Source: an uncultured Erwinia sp.
GTDB taxonomy: Bacteria > Pseudomonadota > Gammaproteobacteria > Enterobacterales > Enterobacteriaceae
Assembly: GCA_946221915.1 (NCBI GenBank)
Contig: CAMIKG010000014.1
Coordinates: forward strand, 26,563-90,562
Length of the DNA stretch: 64,000 nt
Direction of reading: 5' to 3'
Under the pieces are notes generated by a model. That model was not told the DNA's origin, made no database searches, and saw only the letters and a program-made list of their open reading frames with translations. The position numbers and the translations under genes were made by a program. Shown piece by piece: positions 44,420-53,239 of the stretch. Each line of letters begins with the position of its first letter. Position 1 is the stretch's first letter.

Positions 44420-45938
44420 AGTGTTCGCTCCTGAGCGCGGCTTCCATCACCTGCTCTTGTGTCAGGTTGCGGTTAACAAGGTCGGCTTTGATTTGTCCCT
44501 GATGCATCACCAGTACGCGATCGCTCAATCCCAGCACTTCCGGCAGTTCGGAGGAGATGACGATAATCGCGATGCCCTGTTGCACCAGCTGGTTGATCAG
44601 TTTGTAGATTTCATATTTCGCGCCGATATCGATGCCGCGCGTGGGTTCATCGAGGATCAGGATGCGCGGGTTGAGCAGCAGGCATTTGGCCAGCACGGCT
44701 TTTTGCTGGTTGCCGCCGCTGAGACGGCCAATCGCCAGTTCCGGCGAGGAGGTTTTCACTTTCAGCCGCGCCAGTGACTGCTGGATTGCCTGCTGTTCGC
44801 CGCTGTCGTTGAGGGTGGAGAGTGCGCCGCTAAACTGGTCGAGCGCCGCGAGGGTGATGTTTTTCCCCACTGCCATTACCGGCACGATGCCATCTTTTTT
44901 GCGATCTTCCGGCACCATGGCGATGCCCTGCGCCAGCGCCTGCTGGCAGTCGTGGATTTGTACTGGCTGGCCGTCAATCAGTACTTTTCCCTGCCAGCGG
45001 CCGGGCCAGACGCCGAACAGGCACTGGACGGTTTCGGTGCGTCCGGCGCCGACCAGTCCGGCGATGCCGAGGATTTCACCGCGATGCAGGCTAAAGGAGA
45101 CGTCATTCACCCGTTTGATCTGGCGGTTGACTGGGTGCCAGGCGGTGAGGTTTTCCACGCGCAGGATTTCCGTGCCGATCTGGTGGGGTTCACTGGGGTA
45201 GAGCGCGGTCAGTTCGCGGCCAACCATCATGGTGATGATGTCATCTTCGCTCATTCCCGACGCGGCGCGCGTGCCAATATGTTTGCCGTCGCGGATGACG
45301 CAAATGGTGTCGGAAATGGCTTTGACTTCGTTGAGTTTGTGCGAGATGTAGATGCAGGCGATGCCGTGCTCCCGCAGGTTGTTGATGATCGCCAGCAGTA
45401 CCTCGGTTTCCTGTTCGGTCAGTGAGGCGGTGGGTTCGTCGAGGATCAGCAGCCGCACCTGTTTATTCAGCGCGCGGGCGATCTCCACCAGTTGTTGCTG
45501 GCCGAGGCCCAGTTCGCCGACGCGGGTATGTGGCGAAACATCGAGTTTTACCTGCGCCAGCAGTTTCTGGCAGCGCAGCGTCATGGTTTCATAATCCACG
45601 ACGCCGTAGCGGGTGAGTTCTGCGCCGAGGAAGATGTTTTCCAGTACCGTCAGCTGGCGCACCAGCGCCAGTTCCTGGTGAATTATGACGATGCCTTTAC
45701 GTTCGGTGTCGCGGATGCCGCTGGCCTGCAGTTCGTCACCGGCAAACACGATCGTGCCCTGGTATTCCCCGGCGGGGTAGAGTCCGCACAGCACTTTCAT
45801 CAGCGTCGATTTGCCGGAGCCGTTTTCGCCGCACAGTGACAGGACTTCCCCGGCTTCCAGGCGCAGGCTGACATCATCGACCGCTTTTACTGCGCTAAAC
45901 ATCTTGGTGATGTTTTTCATTTCCAGCAGCGTGGTCAC
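44412..45938 (-). CDS. xylG: D-xylose ABC transporter ATPase XylG
   Basis: A 508-residue double ATPase of the sugar CUT2 class. The first domain has CGENGSGKSTLMKVLCG, LGLGQQQLVEIA and LLILDEPTAS; the second has the usual degenerate P loop GLVGAGRTETVQ with LSGGNQQKAVLAKC and ILILDEPTRGID. The start is GTG (45938) behind an excellent GGAGGTAACA ribosome binding site. xylF lies upstream across an unusually long gap of 532 bp filled with repeats. Confidence 0.96.
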   Translation of the reverse strand: MTTLLEMKNITKMFSAVKAVDDVSLRLEAGEVLSLCGENGSGKSTLMKVLCGLYPAGEYQGTIVFAGDELQASGIRDTERKGIVIIHQELALVRQLTVLENIFLGAELTRYGVVDYETMTLRCQKLLAQVKLDVSPHTRVGELGLGQQQLVEIARALNKQVRLLILDEPTASLTEQETEVLLAIINNLREHGIACIYISHKLNEVKAISDTICVIRDGKHIGTRAASGMSEDDIITMMVGRELTALYPSEPHQIGTEILRVENLTAWHPVNRQIKRVNDVSFSLHRGEILGIAGLVGAGRTETVQCLFGVWPGRWQGKVLIDGQPVQIHDCQQALAQGIAMVPEDRKKDGIVPVMAVGKNITLAALDQFSGALSTLNDSGEQQAIQQSLARLKVKTSSPELAIGRLSGGNQQKAVLAKCLLLNPRILILDEPTRGIDIGAKYEIYKLINQLVQQGIAIIVISSELPEVLGLSDRVLVMHQGQIKADLVNRNLTQEQVMEAALRSEHYA

Positions 45939-46064
45939 TGTTACCTCCGGATTTGAGCGCCGCCTGGCAGGCGGTGAGTGTGATGATGAATTTCATGTTG
46001 TTTCAGGTGCTTTGGCTTTGGGCTTGCTCTGGTTAGGGCACTCGCTGTGGATTCGGCGCCTGCT

Positions 46065-46169
46065 CAGGGAACACGGTCAGCTGCGGAAAGTCGCTTGTCG
46101 CCATCCATGGCCGCTCGGCCCGCGCCGTCCATGGCGCGGGACGCTTTCCTTCGCTGACCGTGTTCCCTG
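46065..46169. repeat. MITE-like element, copy B
   Basis: A 105-bp core with perfect 16-bp terminal inverted repeats, CAGGGAACACGGTCAG (46065-46080) and CTGACCGTGTTCCCTG (46154-46169). Internal palindromes GGCCGCTCGGCC and CCCGCGCC/GGCGCGGG are kept. It is the same element as 30644-30747 in the opposite orientation, with similarity continuing to about 46032 on one side and 46192 on the other. No coding capacity. It lies between xylG and xylF. Confidence 0.82.
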
Positions 46170-46412
46170 CGCCCTGAGCCGATGCGTTGCTGCCCGGTTT
46201 CAGAATTACTGTGCTCTGGATTTCTGGGCTGATGCCTGTATTTCCTGCGCCCTGAGCCGGTGCGTTGCTGCCCGGTTTCAGAATTACTGTGCTCTGGATT
46301 TCTGGGCTGATGCCTGTATTTCCTGCGCCCTGAGCCGGTGCGTTGCTGTCCGGTTTCAGATTCAACGTGCCCTGGATTGCTGGGCTGCTGCCTGTGTTCC
46401 CAGCGCTCTGAG
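46166..46412. repeat. 78-bp tandem repeat in the xylF-xylG gap
   Basis: Units start at 46166, 46244 and 46322, with a partial fourth from 46400. The first two differ at one base by eye; the third is diverged in its second half. Each unit begins CCTGCGCCCTGAGCCG, which is the right end of element copy B plus its flank, so the array seems to have grown from the element's edge. 78 is a multiple of 3, so a minus-strand frame stays open with a 26-residue repeat; no ribosome binding site supports it as a gene. Confidence 0.85.
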
Positions 46413-46470
46413 TTTGTGTGACTGCCAGGCGCGTATGTTGCGTTTGCTGGCGCTCTGGCGGTCACGCTGT

Positions 46471-47463
46471 TCAGAGTTCGTTTTTCTTGTGGAAACCGTC
46501 GGCGACCACGGTGCTGTCGATATTGGTTTTATTCACCGCAATCGGCTCCAGCAGCCAGGCGGGTACTTCTTTCAGGCCATTATTCAGTTTGGCGTTGGAT
46601 TGTGGTTGCTGGTCGTTGCCCAGTTCCACGGCGATTTTGGCCGCTTCGTTGGCTAATTTGGTGATCGGTTTGTACACCGTCATGGTTTGCGTGCCGTTGT
46701 TGATACGCTTGATGGCGGCAAGATCGGCATCCTGACCGGAGATGGCCACTTTGCCTGCCAGCCCCTGGGCGCTGAGCGCCTGGATAGCGCCGCCCGCTGT
46801 GGCGTCATTGGAGGCAACCACCGCGTCAATTTTATTGCCGTTGGCGGTCAGGGCGTTTTCCATGATTTTTAACGCATTTTCCGGCAGCCAGGCATCAACC
46901 CACTGATCGCCTACCACCTTAACTTTTCCGCTGTCGATCAGCGGCTTGAGCACTTTCATCTGTCCGGCACGGAACAGGTGGGCGTTGTTATCAACCGGCG
47001 AGCCGCCCATCAGGAAATAGTTGCCCTGCGGAACACGCTCAACAATGCTTTGCGCCTGCATTTCGCCCACTTTTTCATTATCGAAGGAGATATAGAAATC
47101 GATGTCGGCATTATTAATCATGCGGTCATAGGCTAATACTTTTATGCCTTCGCGTTTGGCTTCGGCAATCACGTTACTTAATACCTGACCGTTATAGGGA
47201 ATAATAACCAGTACATCCACGCCGCGGTTAATCATATTTTCTATTTGCGACATTTGCGTTTCTTCATTGCCGTTAGCCGACTGGACAAATACTTTTGCGC
47301 CCAGTGATTCGGCCTGTTTAACAAATATATCGCGGTCCTTTTGCCAGCGTTCCAGACGCAGGTCATCGATGGCCATACCAATTTTCACTTCTTTCGCGAG
47401 GCCAGCATGGCTGACCAGCGCCAGCGCCGCACATACCGCCAGTAAAGCTTGTTTCATCTTCAT
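46471..47463 (-). CDS. xylF: D-xylose-binding periplasmic protein XylF
   Basis: A 330-residue substrate-binding protein, same length as E. coli XylF. The signal peptide is MKMKQALLAVCAALALVSHA, cleaved near AGLA-KEV. Mature sequence KIGMAIDDLRLERWQKDRDI, VQSANGNEETQMSQIENMIN and GGSPVDNNAHLFRAGQMKVL is highly conserved. The ATG at 47463 has AAGGTG upstream. It is first in xylFGH and divergent from xylA across the shared control region. Confidence 0.97.
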   Translation of the reverse strand: MKMKQALLAVCAALALVSHAGLAKEVKIGMAIDDLRLERWQKDRDIFVKQAESLGAKVFVQSANGNEETQMSQIENMINRGVDVLVIIPYNGQVLSNVIAEAKREGIKVLAYDRMINNADIDFYISFDNEKVGEMQAQSIVERVPQGNYFLMGGSPVDNNAHLFRAGQMKVLKPLIDSGKVKVVGDQWVDAWLPENALKIMENALTANGNKIDAVVASNDATAGGAIQALSAQGLAGKVAISGQDADLAAIKRINNGTQTMTVYKPITKLANEAAKIAVELGNDQQPQSNAKLNNGLKEVPAWLLEPIAVNKTNIDSTVVADGFHKKNEL

Positions 47464-47774
47464 CGTCGTCACCTTGAGGGTTGGCTGCTTTTGACATTCG
47501 TACTGTCAGGCGGATGAATTGTTATCAAGCTGTAAGCGAACGGCAATTACAGATTTTCCTCCTGCCGTTATGTTTTTTGGTTTATTTTTGAAATTATGAC
47601 ATTGATCTAATTTTCCTGTGAATAGTGCCGCTGGGTTTATTTTGCGAGCTGGCGCACATTTAATAATTATCTTAATTGAGGTGTGAAATAACGTAATTGA
47701 GCTGCGTGTAATGGCGATCCCACAATCAGGGCACACTGATTTTTTTATTCCCTGGCCACGTTAAGGAGCCTGCT
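47464..47774. promoter_or_regulatory. shared xylF/xylA control region with CRP site
   Basis: A 311-bp divergent promoter region. A CRP site, TGCGA-N6-GCACA, lies at 47643-47658 inside the 22-bp stretch 47640-47661; E. coli has nearly the same sequence at this place. To its right, GTGTGAAATAACGTAATTGA (47681-47700) closely follows the E. coli XylR-bound xylA promoter; the matching xylF-side XylR site is probably in the AT-rich part at 47570-47625. Activation by CRP and XylR-xylose is therefore expected. Confidence 0.8.
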
Positions 47775-49100
47775 ATGCACGCCTGGTTTGATCAGATTGA
47801 AGGTATTCGTTATGAAGGGCCGCAAACGCGCAATCCGCTGGCGTTTCGTCACTACAATCCCGATGAAATGATTCTTGGCAAACGAATGGCCGATCATCTG
47901 CGCTTTGCGGTCTGTTACTGGCACAGCTTCTGCTGGAATGGCGCGGATATGTTTGGCGTCGGCGCGTTCCAGCGTCCCTGGCAGCAGGCGGGCGATGAAC
48001 TGGCGCTGGCGAAACGTAAGGCGGATGTGGCGTTTGAATTTTTCCAGAAGCTGAATGTGCCGTACTACTGCTTCCATGATGTTGATGTGTCGCCAGAGGG
48101 CGACTCGCTGCCCAGCTATCTGCATAATTTCGCGGTGATGACCGATGTGTTGCAGGAGAAACAGCAGCAGAGCGGGGTGAAACTGCTGTGGGGAACGGCG
48201 AACTGCTTTACCCATCCACGATATGGTGCGGGCGCGGCGACCAATCCCGATCCCGAGGTGTTTGCCTGGGCCGCCACGCAGGTGAACAGCGCGATGAACG
48301 CCACGCATCAGCTGGGCGGCGAGAACTATGTGTTGTGGGGCGGACGTGAAGGTTACGAAACGCTGCTGAACACCGATTTGCGCCAGGAGCGCGAACAGAT
48401 CGGCCGCTTTATGCAGATGGTGGTGGAGCATAAACATAAAATTGGCTTCCAGGGCACGCTGCTGATTGAACCGAAACCGCAGGAACCGACGAAGCATCAG
48501 TATGATTACGATGTGGCGACGGTGTATGGCTTCCTGAAACAGTTTGGCCTGGAAAAAGAGATTAAGGTGAATGTGGAGGCGAACCACGCCACGCTGGCTG
48601 GCCACTCGTTCCATCATGAGATTGCCACGGCGATCGCGCTGGGGATTTTTGGTTCCGTCGATGCCAACCGCGGCGATCCGCAGCTGGGCTGGGACACCGA
48701 TCAGTTCCCGAACAGTGTCGAAGAGAATGCGCTGGTGCTGTATGAGATTATCAAAGCGGGTGGATTTACCACCGGCGGGTTAAACTTTGACGCCAAAGTG
48801 CGTCGTCAAAGCACCGATAAATACGACCTGTTCTACGGCCATATTGGCGCGATGGATACCATGGCGCTGGCGCTGAAAGTCGCGGCCAGCATGATTAACG
48901 CTGGTGAGCTGGATAACGGTGTGGCGCAGCGCTATCGCGGCTGGAATGAGGACTTTGGTCAGCAGATCCTGAAAGGCGAGTTCACGCTGGCGGCGCTGGC
49001 GCAGCATGCGCAGCAGCAGCAGTTCAATCCGCAGCATCGGAGCGGACGCCAGGAGCAGCTGGAGAATCTGGTGAATCACTATCTGTTCGACCGTTCCTGA
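47775..49100 (+). CDS. xylA: xylose isomerase
   Basis: A 441-residue class II xylose isomerase that converts D-xylose to D-xylulose in the cytoplasm. Signature regions are FHDVDVSPEGDSL (active-site histidine), LLIEPKPQEPTKHQYDYD and VNVEANHATLAGHSFHHE with metal ligands, and WGGREGYETLLNTD. E. coli XylA is 440 residues. TAAGGAG precedes the ATG. xylB follows 79 bp later. Confidence 0.98.
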   Translation: MHAWFDQIEGIRYEGPQTRNPLAFRHYNPDEMILGKRMADHLRFAVCYWHSFCWNGADMFGVGAFQRPWQQAGDELALAKRKADVAFEFFQKLNVPYYCFHDVDVSPEGDSLPSYLHNFAVMTDVLQEKQQQSGVKLLWGTANCFTHPRYGAGAATNPDPEVFAWAATQVNSAMNATHQLGGENYVLWGGREGYETLLNTDLRQEREQIGRFMQMVVEHKHKIGFQGTLLIEPKPQEPTKHQYDYDVATVYGFLKQFGLEKEIKVNVEANHATLAGHSFHHEIATAIALGIFGSVDANRGDPQLGWDTDQFPNSVEENALVLYEIIKAGGFTTGGLNFDAKVRRQSTDKYDLFYGHIGAMDTMALALKVAASMINAGELDNGVAQRYRGWNEDFGQQILKGEFTLAALAQHAQQQQFNPQHRSGRQEQLENLVNHYLFDRS

Positions 49101-49179
49101 AGGGGGAGCCGCGGCCGACGCGCTGAGGCGTCCGCTGCGGTACGCTAACAGGCATTCATATATTTAAGAGGCAGACGGC

Positions 49180-50637
49180 ATGGTCATTGGCATTGATTTA
49201 GGCACTTCGGGCGTCAAGGTGGTACTGCTGGATGCACAGGGGCAGGTGCTGGCCAGCAAAACTGCGCCGCTCAGCGTGTCGCGACCCCAGCCGCTGTGGA
49301 GCGAGCAGGAGCCGGAAAGCTGGTGGCAGGCTACCGATCAGGCATTGCAGACGCTGGCGGCGGAGCAGGATCTCAGCCAGGTGCAGGCGCTGGGCCTGAC
49401 CGGGCAGATGCACGGCGCAACGCTGCTGGATGCGCAGCAGCAGGTGCTGCGTCCGGCGATTCTGTGGAATGACGGCCGCAGCGCAGCGCAGTGCCGCGAA
49501 CTGGAGCAGCGCGTTGCCGATGCGCGCCAGATCACCGGTAATCTGATGATGCCGGGGTTTACCGCGCCGAAGCTGCTGTGGGTGCAGCAGCATGAACCTG
49601 ACATCTTTGCCCGGGTGGATAAGGTGCTGCTGCCGAAAGACTATCTGCGCTGGCGTCTCACTGGCGAGTTTGCCAGTGATATGTCGGATGCCGCCGGAAC
49701 CCTGTGGCTAAATGTGGCGACGCGCGACTGGGACGATCGCCTGCTCAGCGCCTGTGGCCTGAGTCGTGCGCAGATGCCGCGCCTGTTTGAGGGCAATCAA
49801 ATCACCGGTTATCTGCATGCTGATGTGGCGCAGCGCTGGGGTATGAGGGCTGTACCCGTGGTGGCTGGAGGCGGCGACAATGCGGCGGGGGCGATTGGCG
49901 TAGGTATGTTCCGGCCGGAGCAGGCGATGCTCTCGCTGGGAACGTCGGGGGTCTATTTTGTCGTCAGTGACGGTTTCCGCAGTAATCCTGAACTCGCGGT
50001 GCACAGTTTTTGCCATGCATTGCCGGATCGCTGGCATCTGATGTCGGTAATGCTGAGCGCGGCCTCCTGCCTTGACTGGGCGGCGCAGCTCAGCGGCTGT
50101 GACGATGTGCCGCAGCTGCTGGCGGAAGCGCAGCGTGCGCGCAGCGATCTGCCGCCGGTCTGGTTCCTGCCTTATCTCTCCGGTGAGCGCACGCCGCACA
50201 ATAATCCGGCGGCGCAGGGCGTCTTTTTCGGCTTTACCCATCAGCATAGTCGCCCTGAACTGGCGCGCGCGGTGCTGGAAGGTGTCGGCTTTGCGCTGGC
50301 GCAGGGAATGGAAGTGCTGCATGCCAGCGGAGTGAAGCCGGAGACGATCATGCTGATTGGCGGCGGCGCGCGCAGCGCTTTCTGGCGGCAGATACTGGCG
50401 GATATCACCGGGCAGACGCTGGATTACTGTCGTGGCGGCGATGTCGGCCCGGCGCTCGGCGCGGCGCGGCTGGCTCTGCTGGCGCTGCATCCGCAGGACG
50501 AGCTGGCGGAGTGGTTACCAGCACTGCCGCTGGAACAGCGCCATCAGCCAGACGCCGCACGCCATCAGCACTATCTGGCGCAGCGCGAGACCTTTGCCCG
50601 GCTGTATCAGCAACTGGCACCGTTAATGACGGAGTAA
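49180..50637 (+). CDS. xylB: xylulokinase
   Basis: A 485-residue FGGY-family kinase making xylulose 5-phosphate (E. coli 484). The phosphate-binding loop is IGIDLGTSGVKVVLLD; LTGQMHGATLLD carries a substrate-contacting region; the second signature is GVGFALAQGMEVLHASGV with GGGARSAFWRQILADI. It completes xylAB and ends at a hairpin terminator. Confidence 0.97.
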   Translation: MVIGIDLGTSGVKVVLLDAQGQVLASKTAPLSVSRPQPLWSEQEPESWWQATDQALQTLAAEQDLSQVQALGLTGQMHGATLLDAQQQVLRPAILWNDGRSAAQCRELEQRVADARQITGNLMMPGFTAPKLLWVQQHEPDIFARVDKVLLPKDYLRWRLTGEFASDMSDAAGTLWLNVATRDWDDRLLSACGLSRAQMPRLFEGNQITGYLHADVAQRWGMRAVPVVAGGGDNAAGAIGVGMFRPEQAMLSLGTSGVYFVVSDGFRSNPELAVHSFCHALPDRWHLMSVMLSAASCLDWAAQLSGCDDVPQLLAEAQRARSDLPPVWFLPYLSGERTPHNNPAAQGVFFGFTHQHSRPELARAVLEGVGFALAQGMEVLHASGVKPETIMLIGGGARSAFWRQILADITGQTLDYCRGGDVGPALGAARLALLALHPQDELAEWLPALPLEQRHQPDAARHQHYLAQRETFARLYQQLAPLMTE

Positions 50638-50643
50638 ACTCAG

Positions 50644-50673
50644 GCTGCGCTGTTGGCGCACAGCGCGGCTTTT
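50644..50673 (+). terminator. terminator after xylB
   Basis: 10-bp stem GCTGCGCTGT/ACAGCGCGGC with one T-G pair (50644-50653 with 50660-50669), 6-nt loop, then TTTTC. The remaining 180 bp to the next gene show nothing else I can name. Confidence 0.7.
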
Positions 50674-50852
50674 CACTCCTTTGCTCCGCAGCGTGGCACG
50701 CGACAGTCGTTGCGTGCAGCCCGCTTTGCCTGGCGTTTGTGCCAGCGCGTGAACGAGTCTCTTCCCTGGTCATTTATGTCCGTTTTTGGCATTCTTATCG
50801 CAGCGGTTCCCCGTCATCATGGAGATCGACTGCCATGATGAGGTGACCCGAA

Positions 50853-51395
50853 ATGTCCAGAACTGCACTGCTGCTAATCGATATTCAGCAATCCTTTTAC
50901 CAGCGCGGCTATGTAGCCAGCGCCGAAACCGCTGCGTTTGAGCAAAAAATCCAGCAACTGATTGTGGGCTGCCAGCAACGCGATATTCTGCTGGTGGATG
51001 TGTTTCATACTGCGCCGCAGGGGCCTTTCTCGCGTGATTCCGGGCTGGTGAAGCCGCTGCCGTTTTTACAGCATCGGGCGGATAACACGGTGTACAAAAG
51101 CGTGCATAATGCGCTGACGGAGTCCGGCCTGGATGAGTGGCTGCGTGCGCAGCAGGTGGAACAGCTGATTATCAGTGGGATCTGCACCGAACAGTGCTGC
51201 GAAACCACCGCGCGGGTGGCTTCTGATTTGGGCTATCAGGTGACATTTGTAACTGAGGCGACCATGACGTTTCCCATTACTCATAACGGCATCACGCTGA
51301 GCGTGGCGGATTTACGCCATCGTACCGAAGCGGTGCTGAATAACCGCTTTGCGGCGCTGCGCACGGTCGACGCCTGCCTGCAGGAGCTGGCCTGA
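50853..51395 (+). CDS. isochorismatase-family cysteine hydrolase
   Basis: A 180-residue member of the isochorismatase/nicotinamidase superfamily. The catalytic triad is visible: Asp in LLIDIQQSF, Lys in VYKSVHNAL, and Cys in SGICTEQCCETTA, preceded by the conserved cis-peptide region. Substrates in this family include isochorismate, nicotinamide and N-carbamoyl amino acids; none can be chosen from the sequence. GAGGTGA lies before the ATG. The stop is one base before the next start, so this hydrolase and the GlxA-type regulator form a two-gene operon. Confidence 0.85.
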   Translation: MSRTALLLIDIQQSFYQRGYVASAETAAFEQKIQQLIVGCQQRDILLVDVFHTAPQGPFSRDSGLVKPLPFLQHRADNTVYKSVHNALTESGLDEWLRAQQVEQLIISGICTEQCCETTARVASDLGYQVTFVTEATMTFPITHNGITLSVADLRHRTEAVLNNRFAALRTVDACLQELA

Positions 51396-51396
51396 T

Positions 51397-52326
51397 ATGA
51401 CCATCCCGGTGTGGTTTCTGACACTGCCCGGCGCTATGGCGCTGGATATTACCGGCCCGGCGGAGACGCTGCGGCTGGCGTCAGACACCTTTTCACTGCG
51501 CTACATCGGCCCTGACGAGAGCGTGGTGGCGTCTACCGGGATGACCATCAGCCAGATTGCGCCGCTGCCGGAACATCTGCCAGCGGGGAGTTTGCTGGTG
51601 GTGCCGGGTTCCAGCCACTCGGCGGTGAATTTCGCCACACCGCAGGCGCTGGCGGCGCAACACTGGCTGGCGCGCCTGCAACCGGCGATTCACCGCCAGG
51701 ATATCACGCTGATCTGCATCTGCTCCGGCAGCCTGCTGGCCGCGCGTGCCGGGTTGCTGTATGGCGTGCAGTGCACCACCCATCACCATATTTTGCCGCA
51801 GCTGCGTGCAGCCGCGCCGGGTGCGCTGGTGAAAGAGAATCGTATTTTTGTCGAAGATCGCGGCATCTGGACCAGCGCGGGGATTACCGCGGGGATCGAT
51901 CTGGCGTTGCATCTGATTCATCGCCGTTGCGGCGCGCAGGTGGCACTGGCTGCGGCGCGGGAAATGGTAGTGTATTTTCGCCGATCGGGTGACGATCCGC
52001 AGCTATCTCCGTGGTTATGCCATCGTAATCATCTGAATCCGGTGATTCATCGTGCGCAGGATCTGCTGATTCAGCATCCGGAAAAGCGCTGGCAGCTGGA
52101 GGAGATCGCTGGTCGCGTGCATGTCAGCGCGCGTCACCTGACGCGGCTGTTCCGCCAGCATCTGGCAATTAGCGTGCGTGATTATCAGGAACAGCTGCGG
52201 CTGGCGGTGGCGCACCAGCGTATCAGTCAGGGCGAAAGCGCCGAGCGCGCGGCGCTGGCCGCCGGTTTCTCGTCTGCACGCCAGCTGCGGCGGGCGGAAA
52301 TGCGCTGGCAGGAGCGGGTCAGTTAA
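51397..52326 (+). CDS. GlxA-type regulator: DJ-1/PfpI domain fused to AraC DNA-binding domain
   Basis: A 309-residue regulator. Residues about 1-180 are a DJ-1/PfpI (class I amidotransferase-like) domain with the nucleophile-elbow segment LICICSGSLLAARAGLL, where the cysteine in CICSGS is conserved. The C-terminal AraC domain spans about 210-305 (WQLEEIAGRVHVSARHLTRL, FRQHLAISVRDYQEQLRL). Such proteins often activate genes for nitrogenous metabolites such as carnitine, arginine or glycine betaine. Location directly behind a hydrolase suggests it controls that operon (inference). Confidence 0.85.
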   Translation: MTIPVWFLTLPGAMALDITGPAETLRLASDTFSLRYIGPDESVVASTGMTISQIAPLPEHLPAGSLLVVPGSSHSAVNFATPQALAAQHWLARLQPAIHRQDITLICICSGSLLAARAGLLYGVQCTTHHHILPQLRAAAPGALVKENRIFVEDRGIWTSAGITAGIDLALHLIHRRCGAQVALAAAREMVVYFRRSGDDPQLSPWLCHRNHLNPVIHRAQDLLIQHPEKRWQLEEIAGRVHVSARHLTRLFRQHLAISVRDYQEQLRLAVAHQRISQGESAERAALAAGFSSARQLRRAEMRWQERVS

Positions 52327-52339
52327 CCTTAATAGCCGT

Positions 52340-53239
52340 TTAATGCCTTATCATTTTGGCGCATACATAGTCCTCCAGTCCCTCGATAGAACAAAGCGCA
52401 TAGAAGTGAAGATGTGCGCCATGATGCGTGAAATTAATGACCCGTTCCGGACTCATCCAGCCAATCATTGCCAGAATATCATCGTAATGCTTGCGCAGCA
52501 GATTGCAGCTGGCGCGGGCGCCGAATACGGGGTTGCTGTAATCTGGCAGGCCAGTCTTTGGATCGTCGTAATGGAACTTCCAGATGGCTTCATGATGAGA
52601 TAGCCGGTTACGAAGTTCTTTGACGCGAAAAAAGGCGCTGCATATAGCATTGCGGTCATAACCTTCCGGTGCATGCGGGAACACCGTTGCGGTAAGATGT
52701 GGCCAGAGAAGATTGCGGCTCTGCCTGGGGGAATTCTCATAGTAATGTGTCAGCAACTGGGTCCAAAAACCGAATGAAAGCCCGGCTATCACTCGGTCTG
52801 GTGTAATGGTTTTCCGTAATCGCCCGATTTCCGCCCTGACATTATCAACCATCGTCTCCACATGAATTTTTCTCGCGATGACTCTCTTCCCGTAGCCATC
52901 AAGCAAGAACCCCTGCGCATCCTGAGGCTGGCCTGGTCTGGCACGCATATAACGTTCATGAGGACGTCGGAAAGCACGGTTTCCCATATATCGGGGCAAT
53001 GTAAATATCCAGTTGTGATCGGTTTCATATAATCCAGCCGCAGCAGGTGGCGGATTTTGTTGAATACCACGGTCAATCGCATTTCGTAGCGTGATTTCGA
53101 GACATTGAATGGCAGGAAGCAGCGCACCACTCAACGCCTTGTTCCAGTGGTAAGCTGCCATGACCTGTTCCGGTCTGACTTTTAGATGATTTTCATAGAT
53201 CCGTAGACGTTCGGTAGAAATAAAATCTTCTGAGGCCAT
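52340..53239 (-). CDS. Abi-family protein with HEPN motif, possible phage-defence RNase
   Basis: A 299-residue protein resembling Abi_2/AbiD-like proteins. Two segments stand out: LLPAIQCLEITLRNAIDRGI near residue 45 and RVKELRNRLSHHEAIWK near residue 205, the latter with the R-x4-H motif (R210, H215) of HEPN ribonucleases. No signal peptide or membrane segment. The ATG at 53239 follows AGGA; a GTG at 53257 has no site. It converges on the GlxA-type gene and has no partner gene. Role in abortive infection is known for some relatives and is only inferred here. Confidence 0.7.
   Translation of the reverse strand: MASEDFISTERLRIYENHLKVRPEQVMAAYHWNKALSGALLPAIQCLEITLRNAIDRGIQQNPPPAAAGLYETDHNWIFTLPRYMGNRAFRRPHERYMRARPGQPQDAQGFLLDGYGKRVIARKIHVETMVDNVRAEIGRLRKTITPDRVIAGLSFGFWTQLLTHYYENSPRQSRNLLWPHLTATVFPHAPEGYDRNAICSAFFRVKELRNRLSHHEAIWKFHYDDPKTGLPDYSNPVFGARASCNLLRKHYDDILAMIGWMSPERVINFTHHGAHLHFYALCSIEGLEDYVCAKMIRH

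Noticed and set aside
46033..46365. Minus-strand frame with 26-residue repeats
   Set aside because: The open frame follows from a 78-bp period. It has no ribosome binding site and runs through the MITE-like element, so I report the DNA repeat rather than a protein.
46166..46412. CRISPR array
   Set aside because: Units are contiguous, with no unique spacers between repeats, and there are no cas genes nearby.
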